In this document: piece after piece, positions 7,306 to 16,262 of the stretch | How positions within the stretch are numbered: the first letter of the stretch is position 1 | How the letters are laid out: every line of letters begins with the position of its first letter | Origin: Actinomycetota bacterium | GTDB taxonomy: Bacteria; Actinomycetota; Actinomycetes; Actinomycetales; Microbacteriaceae | Length of the DNA: 32,368 nt | Direction: 5' to 3' | Assembly: GCA_020161315.1 (NCBI GenBank) | Contig: JAIUOH010000035.1 | Location: 1-32,368 of the forward strand | Program-made: the position numbers and the translations under genes | The notes under the pieces: generated by a model | What the model was told of the DNA's origin: nothing | What the model saw: the letters and a program-made list of their open reading frames with translations, nothing else | Databases searched by the model: none

Positions 7306-8757
7306 ATGACGAACGCAACGACCGGCAAGGCAAGCAAGCAGGTTGCTATCAACGACATCGGCTCGGCCGAGGACTTTCTTGCTGCGGTCGAGAAGACTCT
7401 GAAGTTCTTCAACGACGGCGACCTCATCGAGGGCACCGTTGTGAAGATCGACCGCGACGAGGTGCTCCTCGATGTCGGTTACAAGACCGAGGGTGTTATT
7501 CCCTCGCGCGAACTTTCTATCAAGCACGACGTTGACCCTGATGAGGTCGTCAAGGTTGGCGACAGCGTTGAAGCTCTCGTGCTGCAGAAGGAAGACAAAG
7601 AGGGTCGCCTGATCCTCTCGAAGAAGCGTGCTCAGTACGAGCGTGCTTGGGGCGACGTTGAGCGCATCAAGGAGGTTGACGGCGTCGTTGAGGGCACCGT
7701 CATCGAGGTTGTCAAGGGTGGTCTCATCGTTGACATCGGCCTCCGCGGCTTCCTGCCTGCTTCGCTCATCGAGCTGCGTCGCGTTCGCGACCTCACTCCG
7801 TACCTGGGTCAGAAGATCGAGGCCAAGATCCTCGAGCTCGACAAGAACCGCAACAACGTGGTGCTCTCGCGCCGTGCGCTTCTCGAAGAGACCCAGTCGG
7901 CAAGCCGTTCGTCGTTCCTCGCAGAACTCAAGCCCGGCCAGGTTCGCAAGGGTGTCATCTCGTCGATCGTCAACTTCGGTGCGTTCGTTGACCTCGGTGG
8001 CGTTGACGGCCTCGTGCACGTCTCGGAGCTCTCGTGGAAGCACATCGAGCACGCAAGCGACGTTGTCGAGGTTGGCCAGGAAGTCACCGTAGAGGTGCTC
8101 TCGGTTGAGCTCGATCGCGAGCGCGTTTCGCTCTCGCTGAAGGCTACCCAGGAAGATCCTTGGCAGCTCTTTGCACGCACCCACGCAATCGGCCAGATTG
8201 CACCGGGCCAGGTCACCAAGCTCGTTCCGTTCGGCGCGTTCGTTCGCGTTGCAGACGGCATCGAGGGCCTCGTGCACATCTCGGAGCTGTCGGGTCAGCA
8301 CGTTGAGCTCGCTGAGCAGGTCGTCAAGGCCGGCCAGGAGGTCTTCGTTAAGATCATCGACATCGATCTCGAGCGCCGCCGCATCTCGCTCAGCCTCAAG
8401 CAGGCGAACGAGGGTGTCGACCCCGAGGGTACCGAGTTCGATCCCGCGCTCTACGGCATGACCGCTGAGTACGACGAGAACGGCGAGTACAAGTACCCAG
8501 AGGGCTTCGATCCTGAGACTCAGGAGTGGAAGGAAGGCTTCGAGTCGCAGCGCGAGCAGTGGGAGCAGGAGTACGCTGCTGCTCAGGCTCGCTGGGAGTC
8601 GCACAAGAAGCAGGTCGGCGAGGCTCTCGTCGCACAGGCTGAGGCTCCGGTTGAAGAGGCCGGCGCATCGACCTTCTCAAGCGATTCGGCTTCGGCCGGC
8701 ACGCTTGCTGACGACGCTGCACTCGCAGCTCTGAAGCAGCAGCTTGAAGGCAACTAA
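7306..8757 (+). CDS. rpsA: 30S ribosomal protein S1
   Basis: A 483-residue ribosomal protein S1 with four S1 RNA-binding domains (about 35-105, 120-190, 205-275 and 290-360), recognised by repeats of GTVVKIDRDEVLLDVGYK and FGAFVDLGGVDGLVHVSEL type. S1 helps the 30S subunit capture structured or weak-SD mRNAs. A Glu/Gln/Trp/Ala-rich C-terminal tail of about 110 residues is typical of actinobacteria. The start ATG 7306 (MTNATTGKASK) has GGAG at 7292-7295; an in-frame upstream start at 7183 would add an unlikely extension from the leader. Codons are strongly biased (GTT, GGC, CTC, GAG), consistent with high expression. A strong hairpin terminator follows. Confidence 0.97.
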   Translation: MTNATTGKASKQVAINDIGSAEDFLAAVEKTLKFFNDGDLIEGTVVKIDRDEVLLDVGYKTEGVIPSRELSIKHDVDPDEVVKVGDSVEALVLQKEDKEGRLILSKKRAQYERAWGDVERIKEVDGVVEGTVIEVVKGGLIVDIGLRGFLPASLIELRRVRDLTPYLGQKIEAKILELDKNRNNVVLSRRALLEETQSASRSSFLAELKPGQVRKGVISSIVNFGAFVDLGGVDGLVHVSELSWKHIEHASDVVEVGQEVTVEVLSVELDRERVSLSLKATQEDPWQLFARTHAIGQIAPGQVTKLVPFGAFVRVADGIEGLVHISELSGQHVELAEQVVKAGQEVFVKIIDIDLERRRISLSLKQANEGVDPEGTEFDPALYGMTAEYDENGEYKYPEGFDPETQEWKEGFESQREQWEQEYAAAQARWESHKKQVGEALVAQAEAPVEEAGASTFSSDSASAGTLADDAALAALKQQLEGN

Positions 8758-8781
8758 GCCTGAGCGGCACTAGTCGCTTAC

Positions 8782-8823
8782 AGTCCGAAGGCCCGGTTCT
8801 TTATTGAGCCGGGCCTTCGGCGT
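8782..8823 (+). terminator. rpsA terminator
   Basis: CCGAAGGCCCGG (8785-8796) pairs with CCGGGCCTTCGG (8809-8820). The stem extends inward to 15 pairs with one G-T wobble, leaving the loop TTTATT (8800-8805). The T-tract after it is poor. Confidence 0.8.
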
Positions 8824-8871
8824 TCTCGGGCATAATGGCAGAGGCGAGAATGATGACGGGGGAGAAGCGTG

Positions 8872-9987
8872 GTGCAGCATGACGCAACGCCTGGCCTGAG
8901 CATTCTCATACCCACCTACAACGAAGCAGGCAACGTTGCGGAGCTCGTGAGCCGTATAGAGGCTGCGGTGTGTGCTGACCCCGTTCTCTCGATAGAGTCG
9001 ACCGAGATTCTTTTCGTTGACGACTCGACCGACGACACGCCGCTGGCGGTTGCGCGAGCGGCAGAAGCTGCGTTGTTGCGCATCACTTGCATTCACCGCG
9101 AGGATCGGGCGGGCGGCCTTGGTGGGGCGGTCTTGGTGGGGGCAGCGCAGGCAAGGTACGACCTCTGCCTGGTCATGGACGGAGACCTGCAGCACCCGCC
9201 GGAGAAGATCGCCGAGCTCTACCGAACGGCCCTTGGCTACGAGGCCGATGTCGTCATCGCCTCGCGCTACGCGGAGGGCGGAATGGCGGCGGGGCTCAGC
9301 GGTGCAGCAAGGCATGCCGTGTCACGGGCTTCGATCTTGCTGGTGCGGGCAATGTTTCCGATGCGCCTGTACACCTGCTCTGACCCGATGACGGGGTTCT
9401 TTCTGTTCGATAGGCGCGCAGTCGATCTCGATCAACTGCGACCGCTGGGCTTCAAGATTTTGCTTGAGATGCTTGCGAGACAAAAGCTGCGGGTCGTTGA
9501 GATTCCCTTCGAATTCGCAGGGCGATTCGCGGGGGAGTCGAAAGCCTCGATGCGGCAGGGGCTACATTTCTTGCGACAACTCGGGCAGTTGCGTTTCGGG
9601 CGCATGAGCGGCTTCGCAATGGTCGGCGTGCTCGGGGCTGTGGTGAATGTTGCGCTCGTGTGGCTGTTGGGCCGCCTCGGTGTCGGGGTCGTGCCCGCCA
9701 CCGTGATTGCCGCCGAGACCACTATCGTGGGCAACTTTCTGCTGCAAGATCGCCTCGTGTTCGGCGACCTTCGCTCGCGACACGGGTTTCTTGGGCGCTT
9801 TGTGCGATCTTTTGCGTTCAATAATGTCGAGGCAGCACTGCGAATCGCACTCGTCGTGCAGCTAGTGCATCTTGGCTGGATGAGTGCCGCTGCCGCCACA
9901 GCTGTGCTGCTCGTAGTCGCTTTTGTGCTGCGATACGTCTTTCACGCGCTCGTCGTGTACGCGCCTGCTCGGCAATATAGGGTTTGA
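8872..9987 (+). CDS. GT2 glycosyltransferase fused to a GtrA-like membrane domain
   Basis: A 371- or 372-residue protein with two parts. Residues about 10-225 form a GT-A glycosyltransferase like polyprenol-phosphate mannose/glucose synthases: LSILIPTYNEAGNV, ILFVDDSTDD, LVMDGDLQHPPEKI with the metal-binding DxD, and MTGFFLFDRRAVD. Residues about 240-370 contain four hydrophobic segments of the GtrA/DPMS2 type, with ETTIVGNFLLQDRLVF between them. The likely role is making a polyprenyl-phosphate sugar and helping it cross the membrane for cell-wall or glycolipid glycosylation; the sugar is unknown. Two GTG starts (8869 and 8872) follow GGGGGAGAAG; 8872 gives the better spacing. The gene is inserted between rpsA and coaE, which are adjacent in M. 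tuberculosis as I recall. Confidence 0.88.
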   Translation: MQHDATPGLSILIPTYNEAGNVAELVSRIEAAVCADPVLSIESTEILFVDDSTDDTPLAVARAAEAALLRITCIHREDRAGGLGGAVLVGAAQARYDLCLVMDGDLQHPPEKIAELYRTALGYEADVVIASRYAEGGMAAGLSGAARHAVSRASILLVRAMFPMRLYTCSDPMTGFFLFDRRAVDLDQLRPLGFKILLEMLARQKLRVVEIPFEFAGRFAGESKASMRQGLHFLRQLGQLRFGRMSGFAMVGVLGAVVNVALVWLLGRLGVGVVPATVIAAETTIVGNFLLQDRLVFGDLRSRHGFLGRFVRSFAFNNVEAALRIALVVQLVHLGWMSAAAATAVLLVVAFVLRYVFHALVVYAPARQYRV

Positions 9988-9994
9988 TAGACAC

Positions 9995-10606
9995 ATGAAG
10001 CTTGTGGCACTGAGCGGTGGTATCGCCTCTGGTAAGTCGACTATTGCGCGCAGACTCGCGGAGCACGGCGCGGTGCACATCGATGCCGATCGGCTGGCGC
10101 GTGAGGCGGTTGCGGTTGGCAGCCCCGGTCTCGCCGCCATTGCGGCTCGCTTTGGCACGGGGGTCATCGCCGCTGACGGCTCCTTAGACAGAGCTGCGCT
10201 CGGTCAGATCGTCTTCGATAATGCTGAGGCACTCGCGGCGTTGAACGCGATTGTGCACCCCGAGGTTCGCAGAATTGGGCAGCAGAGGATCGCCGCGGCC
10301 GAGGCCGCGGATCCAAACGCGGTGGTGATTTACGATGTGCCGCTGCTGGTCGAAGCGAAGGTGCAGATGCCCTGGGATCTCGTGGTGATTGCCGAGGCCC
10401 CCGCAGAGGTGAGAAAACAGCGCATGGTGGAGCTGCGCGGCATGTCAGCTGAGGACGCCTCGCGGCGCATCGCGAATCAGGCGAGCGACGCCGAACGTCG
10501 TGCGGTTGCCGACGTGGTAATCGATACGAGTGGCACCGAGGCCTTCACGCTCGAACAGGTCGATGCGCTCTGGCAACGCCTCAGCGGAGCCCCTACATTC
10601 GCCTGA
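9995..10606 (+). CDS. coaE: Dephospho-CoA kinase
   Basis: A 203-residue kinase for the last step of coenzyme A synthesis, phosphorylating the 3'-hydroxyl of dephospho-CoA. It shows the P-loop GGIASGKST (about residues 8-16), HIDADRLAREAV with the catalytic Asp region, LNAIVHPEVR, VIYDVPLLVEAK and the lid arginines EVRKQRMVELRGMSAEDA. It lacks the C-terminal UPF0157-like extension seen in mycobacterial CoaE. ATG 9995 (MKLVALSGGIASG) is the natural start; the longer frame from 9923 reads back into the preceding gene. No clear SD is seen in GGTTTGATAGACAC. Its last 14 bases overlap the convergent VKOR gene. Confidence 0.96.
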   Translation: MKLVALSGGIASGKSTIARRLAEHGAVHIDADRLAREAVAVGSPGLAAIAARFGTGVIAADGSLDRAALGQIVFDNAEALAALNAIVHPEVRRIGQQRIAAAEAADPNAVVIYDVPLLVEAKVQMPWDLVVIAEAPAEVRKQRMVELRGMSAEDASRRIANQASDAERRAVADVVIDTSGTEAFTLEQVDALWQRLSGAPTFA

Positions 10607-11213
10607 ACTCGCCGAACCAATCGAGCTGCACCTGTGCGACCAGCGCAATGAGCACGTAGGTGATGAGAATCAGCACCCATGCCCACGAGTAGAGGCCCGC
10701 GAAGATCTTCTGTGCGCGCTCGGAGTGAGGCACGTCGCCGACCGCGTGGGGGCGAAAAGCGCCGATCCACCAGAGCGGAATCATGACGCTCCAGACCACC
10801 ATGCACCAGGGGCACAGCGTGCCGAGTACGAAAATGCTTTGCGAGGCCAGCCAGAGGATGAAACCGAAGCCGAAGAGTAGGCCCAGCTGGTAGAGCCACC
10901 AGAACCAGGGCGCAAAGCGTGCGCCCGCGAGCAGTGCCACGCCGACCGCTATCGGAGCGACAAACGCGCTCACTCCAATGATGGTGTTGCTGAAACCAAG
11001 AAGTGAGCCCTGCCAGCTATCCATGTTTGGCCCGCACGTCACCAGAATGCTGACCGAACAGTTGGGTACGTACTCGGAGTTTTTCAGTGTCTTGATGTAC
11101 TCGGTGAGCAGTTCGAACGAGGCGAACCAGCCGATGAGGCCTGCCACGATATTGAACAGTGCAAAGGCGAGGTTGCGTGGGCGTGCTGGGGTGACGGTGG
11201 TCATATCGGTCAT
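10593..11213 (-). CDS. Vitamin K epoxide reductase family membrane protein
   Basis: A 206-residue membrane protein of the bacterial VKOR family, which uses quinone to reoxidise periplasmic thiol oxidoreductases (DsbA-like). The active-site CPWC (C134/C137 from this start, in LGTLCPWCMVVW) and the loop cysteines C52 and C60 (NCSVSILVTCGPN) are present, as is the SLLGFSNTIIG segment with the conserved Ser and Asn. At least four hydrophobic helices are seen. There is no fused thioredoxin domain, so a separate DsbA-like partner is expected; none is in the window. Starts at 11213 (MTDMTTV) or 11204 (MTTV) are both possible. It is convergent with coaE (14-base overlap) and divergent from rne. Confidence 0.92.
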   Translation of the reverse strand: MTDMTTVTPARPRNLAFALFNIVAGLIGWFASFELLTEYIKTLKNSEYVPNCSVSILVTCGPNMDSWQGSLLGFSNTIIGVSAFVAPIAVGVALLAGARFAPWFWWLYQLGLLFGFGFILWLASQSIFVLGTLCPWCMVVWSVMIPLWWIGAFRPHAVGDVPHSERAQKIFAGLYSWAWVLILITYVLIALVAQVQLDWFGEFRRM

Positions 11214-11446
11214 GCTACTGGGCGCCGCTGCGAAATCTCTGGCTGAGCGTGGCATAATGTATATCGTTGCCTCGCGTCAGCGTGACGCCCGGCACGACAG
11301 TCTTTTGGTCACGTACGTTGTGGCCTCCGATCAGCAGATGATCGGGTGTGAGGCAACCGCCCCACGCAGCACAGAGTTTGCGGCGAAAATGTCGCACAAA
11401 TAGAGTTCGCCGAGCAAATACGCTCGGCTAGAGGAGTACACCAGCA
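11214..11446 (+). promoter_or_regulatory. rne upstream region with putative -10 and leader hairpin
   Basis: A 233-base region between divergent genes. CATAAT at 11253-11258 is a possible -10 (no clear -35), which would give a leader of about 180 bases. A perfect hairpin, GCCGAGC (11409-11415) with GCTCGGC (11422-11428) around loop AAATAC, ends two bases before the SD GAGGAG (11431-11436). The long leader fits autoregulation of RNase E/G through its own leader, known for E. coli rne; this is inference. Confidence 0.45.
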
Positions 11447-13876
11447 ATGGTGAATGAACCCATTTCCGAAGAGACCGAAGTAACCACCCCCGAAGCATCG
11501 CCCGAAGCGGCAGCCGCCGAGCCCGCTGAGGCAATTGCTACCGTTGACGCGGTTGCAGCCGAGTCAGTTGAAGTGGTTGATGTTGCCGAGTCAGTCGACA
11601 CGGTTGAAGCAATTGAGGCTCAGGTGGAGCCTGAGCAGCCAGCAAAGCCTGAGCTGCCGCAGTTGATTCTTCCGCTTGCCGATATGACCCCGGAAGAGCG
11701 TTTCCGTGCGACCGCTCGCCTGATCTTTCTCGCGCCAGACGTGCCTCCGGTGCAACCGCGCCAGCGCCGCAGCGAATTGCGTCAGCTCGACGATATGCTC
11801 GATCGCCAGTTCTCGCGCGGGCGTGACGGCCGCGACAGCCGTGACGCTCGTGACAACCGTGACGCGCGTGACGACTTCGATGCGCGCGACGAGGACGATC
11901 GCGAAAGCGGATCGAGCCGCCGCCGCAATCGCCGCAGAAACGGGGCCGACACTCAGTCTGAAGACGAGCCGCCGCGTCGAGAGCCGCGTGTGCAGCAGCC
12001 CATTACCGAACCGCAACGTGTAAAGGGTTCCACTCGCCTTGAGGCGAAGAAGCAGCGCCGTCGTGATGGTCGCGAGACCGGTCGCCGCCGTCGCCTGGTG
12101 ATCACCGAAAGCGAGTTCCTCGCCCGTCGCGAGTCGGTCGACCGCGAGATGATCGTGCGCACCACAGCCGACCGCATTCAGATCGGCGTGCTCGAAGACA
12201 AGGTGCTCGTTGAGCACTACGTAGCCCGCTCGAGTGAGAGCTCGCTTATCGGCAACGTCTACCTCGGTCGCGTGCAGAACGTGCTGCCAAGCATGGAGGC
12301 CGCATTCGTAGACATTGGCCGCGGCCGCAACGCTGTGCTCTACTCGGGTGAGGTCGACTGGAGCGAGTTCGAGGGCGCATCTTCGGCTCGCAAGATCGAG
12401 AACGTACTGAAGCCTGGCGACCAGGTACTCGTGCAGGTCACCAAAGACCCAGTGGGTCACAAGGGCGCTCGCCTGACGAGCCAGATTTCGCTTCCCGGTC
12501 GTTTTCTCGTGTACGTGCCAGGCGGTGCCATGAACGGTATCTCACGCAAGCTGCCAGACACTGAGCGCGCGCGCCTCAAGAAGATTCTGAAAGAGGTGCT
12601 GCCGAGCGGCGCCGGAGTCATCGTGCGCACCGCGGCTGAGGGTGCAACCGAAGACCAGGTCACGGGTGACGTGCAGCGCCTGACCCGACAGTGGGATTCA
12701 ATTCAGCAGCGCGTGGCAAAGGGCGGTGGCCCAGTGCTGCTGCACTCGGAGCCAGACATGCTCATCAAGATTGTGCGCGACGTCTTCAACGAGGACTTCC
12801 ATAAGCTCATCATTCAGGGTGACGACACCTACCGCGTGATCGAAGACTACCTCGCACAGGTCGCTCCTGAGCTGCTCGAGCGTGTGGCTCGCTACGAAGA
12901 CTCGCGTGACATCTTTGACGAGTACCGCATTAACGAACAGATTGTGAAGGCCCTCGATCGCAAGGTGTGGTTGCCCTCGGGCGGCTCGCTCGTGATCGAC
13001 CGCACCGAGGCGATGACCGTTGTTGACGTGAACACGGGCAAATTCGTGGGTTCGGGCGGCAACCTTGAAGAGACCGTCACGAAAAACAACCTCGAGGCGG
13101 CCGAAGAAATTGTGCGTCAGCTGCGTCTGCGCGACATCGGTGGCATCATCGTGATCGACTTCATCGACATGGTGCTCGAGTCAAACCGTGATCTGGTGCT
13201 TCGCCGCCTGGTCGAGTGCCTGAGCCGTGACCGTACGAAGCATCAGGTCGCTGAGGTGACTTCGCTCGGCCTCGTGCAGATGACGCGTAAGAAGCTTGGT
13301 CTTGGCCTGCTTGAGTCGTTTAGCGAGCCCTGCGACACCTGCGCCGGACGCGGCATCATTGTGCATCACGAGCCCATCCACAAGCACCGCAGCGAGGCCC
13401 CTTCGCGCAGCAATAGCAGCAAGCGAAAGGGCGGCCCGCAGCAGCAGGCTGCGCCCGCACAGACTCACGCGATCACCGACGAGACTCGGGGTGCTATGGC
13501 CAAGATCGCGGCTTCTACGATTTCGGGTGCCTCAGATCACGCTGAGCACTCGGGGCAGGCCGAGGCCGCCGAGGCGCAGGCCCCGGCAAAGCAGGAGGGC
13601 GGTCGTTCTCAGCGACAGCAGCGGTCACGAGGCGATCGCGCTGATCGCGGTGACCGGACTGATCGCAACGACCGGACTGAGCGTGTGGCAAAGCAGATCG
13701 AGCTTGAGCTGCCACCGGTAAAGACCGTAAGCAAGTCGAGTGAAGCAAAGATGAGCACCGAAGACCTGCTTGGTTCGGTGCTGGATGCGCTTCCGCCTGC
13801 TCCCGAGGCGGGCACCCGCCGCAGGGGTGGTCGTCGTGTAAGTTCGGTGCCGCCGGCCTCGGGGGAGACCCCGTAG
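11447..13876 (+). CDS. rne: Ribonuclease E/G family endoribonuclease
   Basis: An 809-residue RNase E/G that cleaves single-stranded AU-rich RNA in mRNA decay and rRNA/tRNA maturation. It has the actinobacterial layout with the catalytic core in the middle. Residues 1-215 are disordered: an acidic Glu/Ala/Val-rich part, then Arg-Asp repeats (RDGRDSRDARDNRDARD) and Arg-rich blocks. The core has an S1 domain (NVYLGRVQNVLPSMEAAFVD), DNase I-like catalytic aspartates in TVVDVNTGKFVG and GGIIVIDFIDM, and the Zn-link CDTCAGRG. The 170-residue tail again has Arg-Asp repeats (RGDRADRGDRTDRNDRTE). Disordered arms like these scaffold RNA and partner enzymes. ATG 11447 has GAGGAG 10 bases upstream. Confidence 0.95.
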   Translation: MVNEPISEETEVTTPEASPEAAAAEPAEAIATVDAVAAESVEVVDVAESVDTVEAIEAQVEPEQPAKPELPQLILPLADMTPEERFRATARLIFLAPDVPPVQPRQRRSELRQLDDMLDRQFSRGRDGRDSRDARDNRDARDDFDARDEDDRESGSSRRRNRRRNGADTQSEDEPPRREPRVQQPITEPQRVKGSTRLEAKKQRRRDGRETGRRRRLVITESEFLARRESVDREMIVRTTADRIQIGVLEDKVLVEHYVARSSESSLIGNVYLGRVQNVLPSMEAAFVDIGRGRNAVLYSGEVDWSEFEGASSARKIENVLKPGDQVLVQVTKDPVGHKGARLTSQISLPGRFLVYVPGGAMNGISRKLPDTERARLKKILKEVLPSGAGVIVRTAAEGATEDQVTGDVQRLTRQWDSIQQRVAKGGGPVLLHSEPDMLIKIVRDVFNEDFHKLIIQGDDTYRVIEDYLAQVAPELLERVARYEDSRDIFDEYRINEQIVKALDRKVWLPSGGSLVIDRTEAMTVVDVNTGKFVGSGGNLEETVTKNNLEAAEEIVRQLRLRDIGGIIVIDFIDMVLESNRDLVLRRLVECLSRDRTKHQVAEVTSLGLVQMTRKKLGLGLLESFSEPCDTCAGRGIIVHHEPIHKHRSEAPSRSNSSKRKGGPQQQAAPAQTHAITDETRGAMAKIAASTISGASDHAEHSGQAEAAEAQAPAKQEGGRSQRQQRSRGDRADRGDRTDRNDRTERVAKQIELELPPVKTVSKSSEAKMSTEDLLGSVLDALPPAPEAGTRRRGGRRVSSVPPASGETP

Positions 13877-13896
13877 CCGACACGGCGCGCCGCTAT

Positions 13897-13925
13897 TTGA
13901 CCGGTTTGGTTCAATGCGGTAAAGT
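13897..13925 (+). promoter_or_regulatory. rplU-rpmA promoter
   Basis: TTGACC (13897-13902), a 17-base spacer and TAAAGT (13920-13925) form the best sigma-70-type promoter seen in the window. It predicts a leader of about 115 bases before the L21 start at 14047, long enough for ribosomal-protein feedback control. No known leader motif was recognised in it. Confidence 0.7.
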
Positions 13926-14046
13926 TGACCGTTGGTGCCACTCGTTTGTTGGGTGGTAATGCGCGCGGCGAAAGCCAGCGTGCTCATCGGTTTCGGCGGG
14001 GTTCCGCTGGTAGCAGTAGATCGTTTCGAAAGAAAAAGGTAGACAA

Positions 14047-14355
14047 GTGGTTTTCGCAGTAGTGCGCACAAGCGGTCGTCAGGAGAAGGTCGAGGTTGGC
14101 TCGATCATCACCGTGAACCGTGTCTCGGGTGACGACAAGGGCAAGATCGAGCTTCCGGCTGTGCTGCTCGTCGATGGCGATACGGTCACCACTGACCCCG
14201 CAAAGCTTGCAAAGGTGAAGGTTATCGCTGAGGTACTCAACGACCTCCGTGGCCCGAAGATCATCATCCAGAAGTACAAGAACAAGACCGGTTACAAGAA
14301 GCGCCAGGGCCACCGTCAGGACCTGACCCGCCTCAAGGTCACTGGCATCAAGTAA
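14047..14355 (+). CDS. rplU: 50S ribosomal protein L21
   Basis: A 102-residue L21 that binds 23S rRNA. The family pattern is clear from [15 protein letters not shown] through the C-terminal [18 protein letters not shown], which contains the conserved GHRQ. GTG 14047 gives the N-terminus [12 protein letters not shown], close to the usual MYAVIRTGGKQ; AAAAAGGTAGACAA precedes it. rpmA follows 35 bases later in the standard order. Confidence 0.97.
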   Translation: MVFAVVRTSGRQEKVEVGSIITVNRVSGDDKGKIELPAVLLVDGDTVTTDPAKLAKVKVIAEVLNDLRGPKIIIQKYKNKTGYKKRQGHRQDLTRLKVTGIK

Positions 14356-14390
14356 CCCGTTTCGGGCACTTACCTAAGGAGTAGAGACTC

Positions 14391-14645
14391 ATGGCACATA
14401 AAAAGGGCGCGAGCTCGACCCGTAACGGTCGCGACTCGAATGCACAGCGTCTTGGCGTAAAGCGCTTCGGCGGCCAGCAGGTGAACGCAGGCGAGATCAT
14501 CGTTCGCCAGCGCGGCACCCACTTTCACCCTGGCGTGAATGTTGGCCGTGGCGGTGACGACACCCTGTTCGCTCTCGCAGCCGGCGCGGTTGAATTCGGC
14601 GCAAAGGGCGGCCGCAAGGTTGTTAACATCGTCGCTGCTGCGTAA
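14391..14645 (+). CDS. rpmA: 50S ribosomal protein L27
   Basis: An 84-residue L27, located near the peptidyl-transferase centre. It begins directly with [16 protein letters not shown] and has [11 protein letters not shown] and [20 protein letters not shown], typical of the family. The N-terminus lacks the cleavable extension found in Firmicutes. The start is preceded by AAGGAG. A hairpin terminator follows the stop. Confidence 0.98.
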   Translation: MAHKKGASSTRNGRDSNAQRLGVKRFGGQQVNAGEIIVRQRGTHFHPGVNVGRGGDDTLFALAAGAVEFGAKGGRKVVNIVAAA

Positions 14646-14654
14646 GTAGTCGAC

Positions 14655-14693
14655 AACAGCAAGGCGGGCTTCGGCTCGCCTTTTGCTGTTTTC
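14655..14693 (+). terminator. rpmA terminator
   Basis: An outer stem AACAGCAA with TTGCTGTT and an inner stem GGCGGGC with GCTCGCC (one G-T pair, loop TTCG) are separated by a two-base TT bulge. The hairpin ends in TTTT, fitting intrinsic termination. Confidence 0.8.
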
Positions 14694-14702
14694 GGAGGCT
14701 AT

Positions 14703-14720
14703 CGTGGGTTGAGACCCACG
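14703..14720 (+). other. Short perfect hairpin upstream of obgE
   Basis: CGTGGGT (14703-14709) pairs with ACCCACG (14714-14720) around TGAG. It lies between the rpmA terminator and the obgE start, 37 bases before the GTG. It has no T-run, so it may be a leader or mRNA-end structure of obgE. Confidence 0.4.
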
Positions 14721-14756
14721 GCTTTCGAGAACAAATTTCTGAAAAGGGGATGCGGC

Positions 14757-16262
14757 GTGGTTACATTCGTCGATCAGGTGCGCGTGCATCTGCAGGCCGG
14801 TCGCGGCGGAAACGGCTGTGTGTCGGTTCGTCGTGAAAAGTTCAAGCCACTCGCAGGCCCCGACGGCGGCGCCGGTGGTCACGGCGGAGACATCGTGATC
14901 CTCGCCGACCCGCAGATCACGACGCTGCTCGACTATCACCGTCGCGCGCACCGCAACGCCGAGAATGGCGGCTATGGCGCTGGCGGGTACCGCGATGGCA
15001 CCGAGGGTGCCGAGATGGTGCTGCGCGTGCCGATCGGCACCGTGGTCAAGAGCGAGGCAGGCGAGGTGCTTGCCGACCTCACCGAAGCGGGCACGCGATA
15101 CCTCGCAGCAAAGGGCGGCGTCGGTGGCCTCGGCAACAATGCGCTCGCGAGCCCGAAGCGCAAGGCACCAGGCTTTGCGCTCCTTGGCACCGAGGGCAAA
15201 CAGGCCACGCTGACTCTCGAACTGAAGACCATTGCCGACGTCGCGCTCGTTGGCTTCCCCTCTGCAGGCAAGTCGAGCCTGATCGCTGCCCTGAGCGCGG
15301 CCCGACCCAAGATTGCCGACTACCCGTTCACCACTCTGCACCCCAACCTTGGGGTCGTTGAGGTGGGAGATCACCGCTACACCGTCGCCGATGTGCCCGG
15401 TCTCATCGAGGGCGCGAGCGAGGGCAAGGGTCTCGGTCTCGACTTCTTGCGCCACGTCGAGCGCTGCAGCGCACTGCTGCATGTGCTCGATTGCGCAACC
15501 CTCGAGCCAGGTCGCGACCCGCTCTCTGACCTCGAAGTGATTCGCAAGGAGCTCGCTGCGTACCCGGTTCCAGAGGGGCAGACGCCGCTGCTTGAGCGCC
15601 CGCAACTCGTCGCGCTCAACAAGGTTGACGTGCCAGAGGCGCGCGAGCTCGCTGACTTCGTGCGGGCCGACCTCGAGGCGCAGGGCTACCGTGTCTTCGA
15701 GATCTCGGCGACCTCGCACGAGGGCCTGCGCCAGCTGAGCTTTGCACTTGGTGGGCTTGTAGATGCGGCTCGCGCAGAGGCTGCGATCACGCTCGAAGAG
15801 TCGCCGCGCATCGTATTGCGACCCAAGGCCGTGAACGACAGCGGGTTCCGCGTCGCGACTGAGGGTGGCAGCTACGGTACCCTCTACCGTATTCTCGGCG
15901 AGAAGCCCGAGCGCTGGGTTGAGCAGACCGACTTCACGAATGACGAGGCCGTCGGGTATCTCGCCGACCGGCTGCAGAAGATCGGCATCGAAGACGCACT
16001 GGTCAAGGCAGGTGCAACCGCTGGTTCGACCGTCGTGATCGGCCCGGGCGCAGGCGTGGTCTTTGATTGGGAGCCCACGGTAACGTCTGCTGCCGAGGTG
16101 CAGGTGGGTAACCGTGGCAGCGATCCTCGTATCGACGGCTCGGATCGCCGCACCAACCACGAGCGACGTAAGCAGTACCACGAGCGCATGGACGCGAAGG
16201 CTGAGGCTCGTGCAGAGCTGCAGCGCGAGCGCGAGGCCGGCATGTGGAGCGAGGAGCAGTGA
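14757..16262 (+). CDS. obgE: Obg-family GTPase
   Basis: A 501-residue cytosolic GTPase that binds the 50S subunit and links ribosome assembly to growth. The N-terminal glycine-rich Obg fold (about 1-160: [39 protein letters not shown]) is followed by the G domain with G1 [11 protein letters not shown], switch [10 protein letters not shown]3 [16 protein letters not shown] and G4 NKVD. The C-terminal OCT domain (about 360-440) and a charged tail ([17 protein letters not shown]) complete the actinobacterial form. GTG 14757 ([12 protein letters not shown]) has AAGGGGA six bases upstream; the longer frame from 14709 has no such support. The TGA overlaps the proB GTG. Confidence 0.97.
   Translation: MVTFVDQVRVHLQAGRGGNGCVSVRREKFKPLAGPDGGAGGHGGDIVILADPQITTLLDYHRRAHRNAENGGYGAGGYRDGTEGAEMVLRVPIGTVVKSEAGEVLADLTEAGTRYLAAKGGVGGLGNNALASPKRKAPGFALLGTEGKQATLTLELKTIADVALVGFPSAGKSSLIAALSAARPKIADYPFTTLHPNLGVVEVGDHRYTVADVPGLIEGASEGKGLGLDFLRHVERCSALLHVLDCATLEPGRDPLSDLEVIRKELAAYPVPEGQTPLLERPQLVALNKVDVPEARELADFVRADLEAQGYRVFEISATSHEGLRQLSFALGGLVDAARAEAAITLEESPRIVLRPKAVNDSGFRVATEGGSYGTLYRILGEKPERWVEQTDFTNDEAVGYLADRLQKIGIEDALVKAGATAGSTVVIGPGAGVVFDWEPTVTSAAEVQVGNRGSDPRIDGSDRRTNHERRKQYHERMDAKAEARAELQREREAGMWSEEQ

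Noticed and set aside
7282-8604. 440-codon minus-strand frame opposite rpsA
   Set aside because: Antisense shadow caused by the strong codon bias of rpsA.
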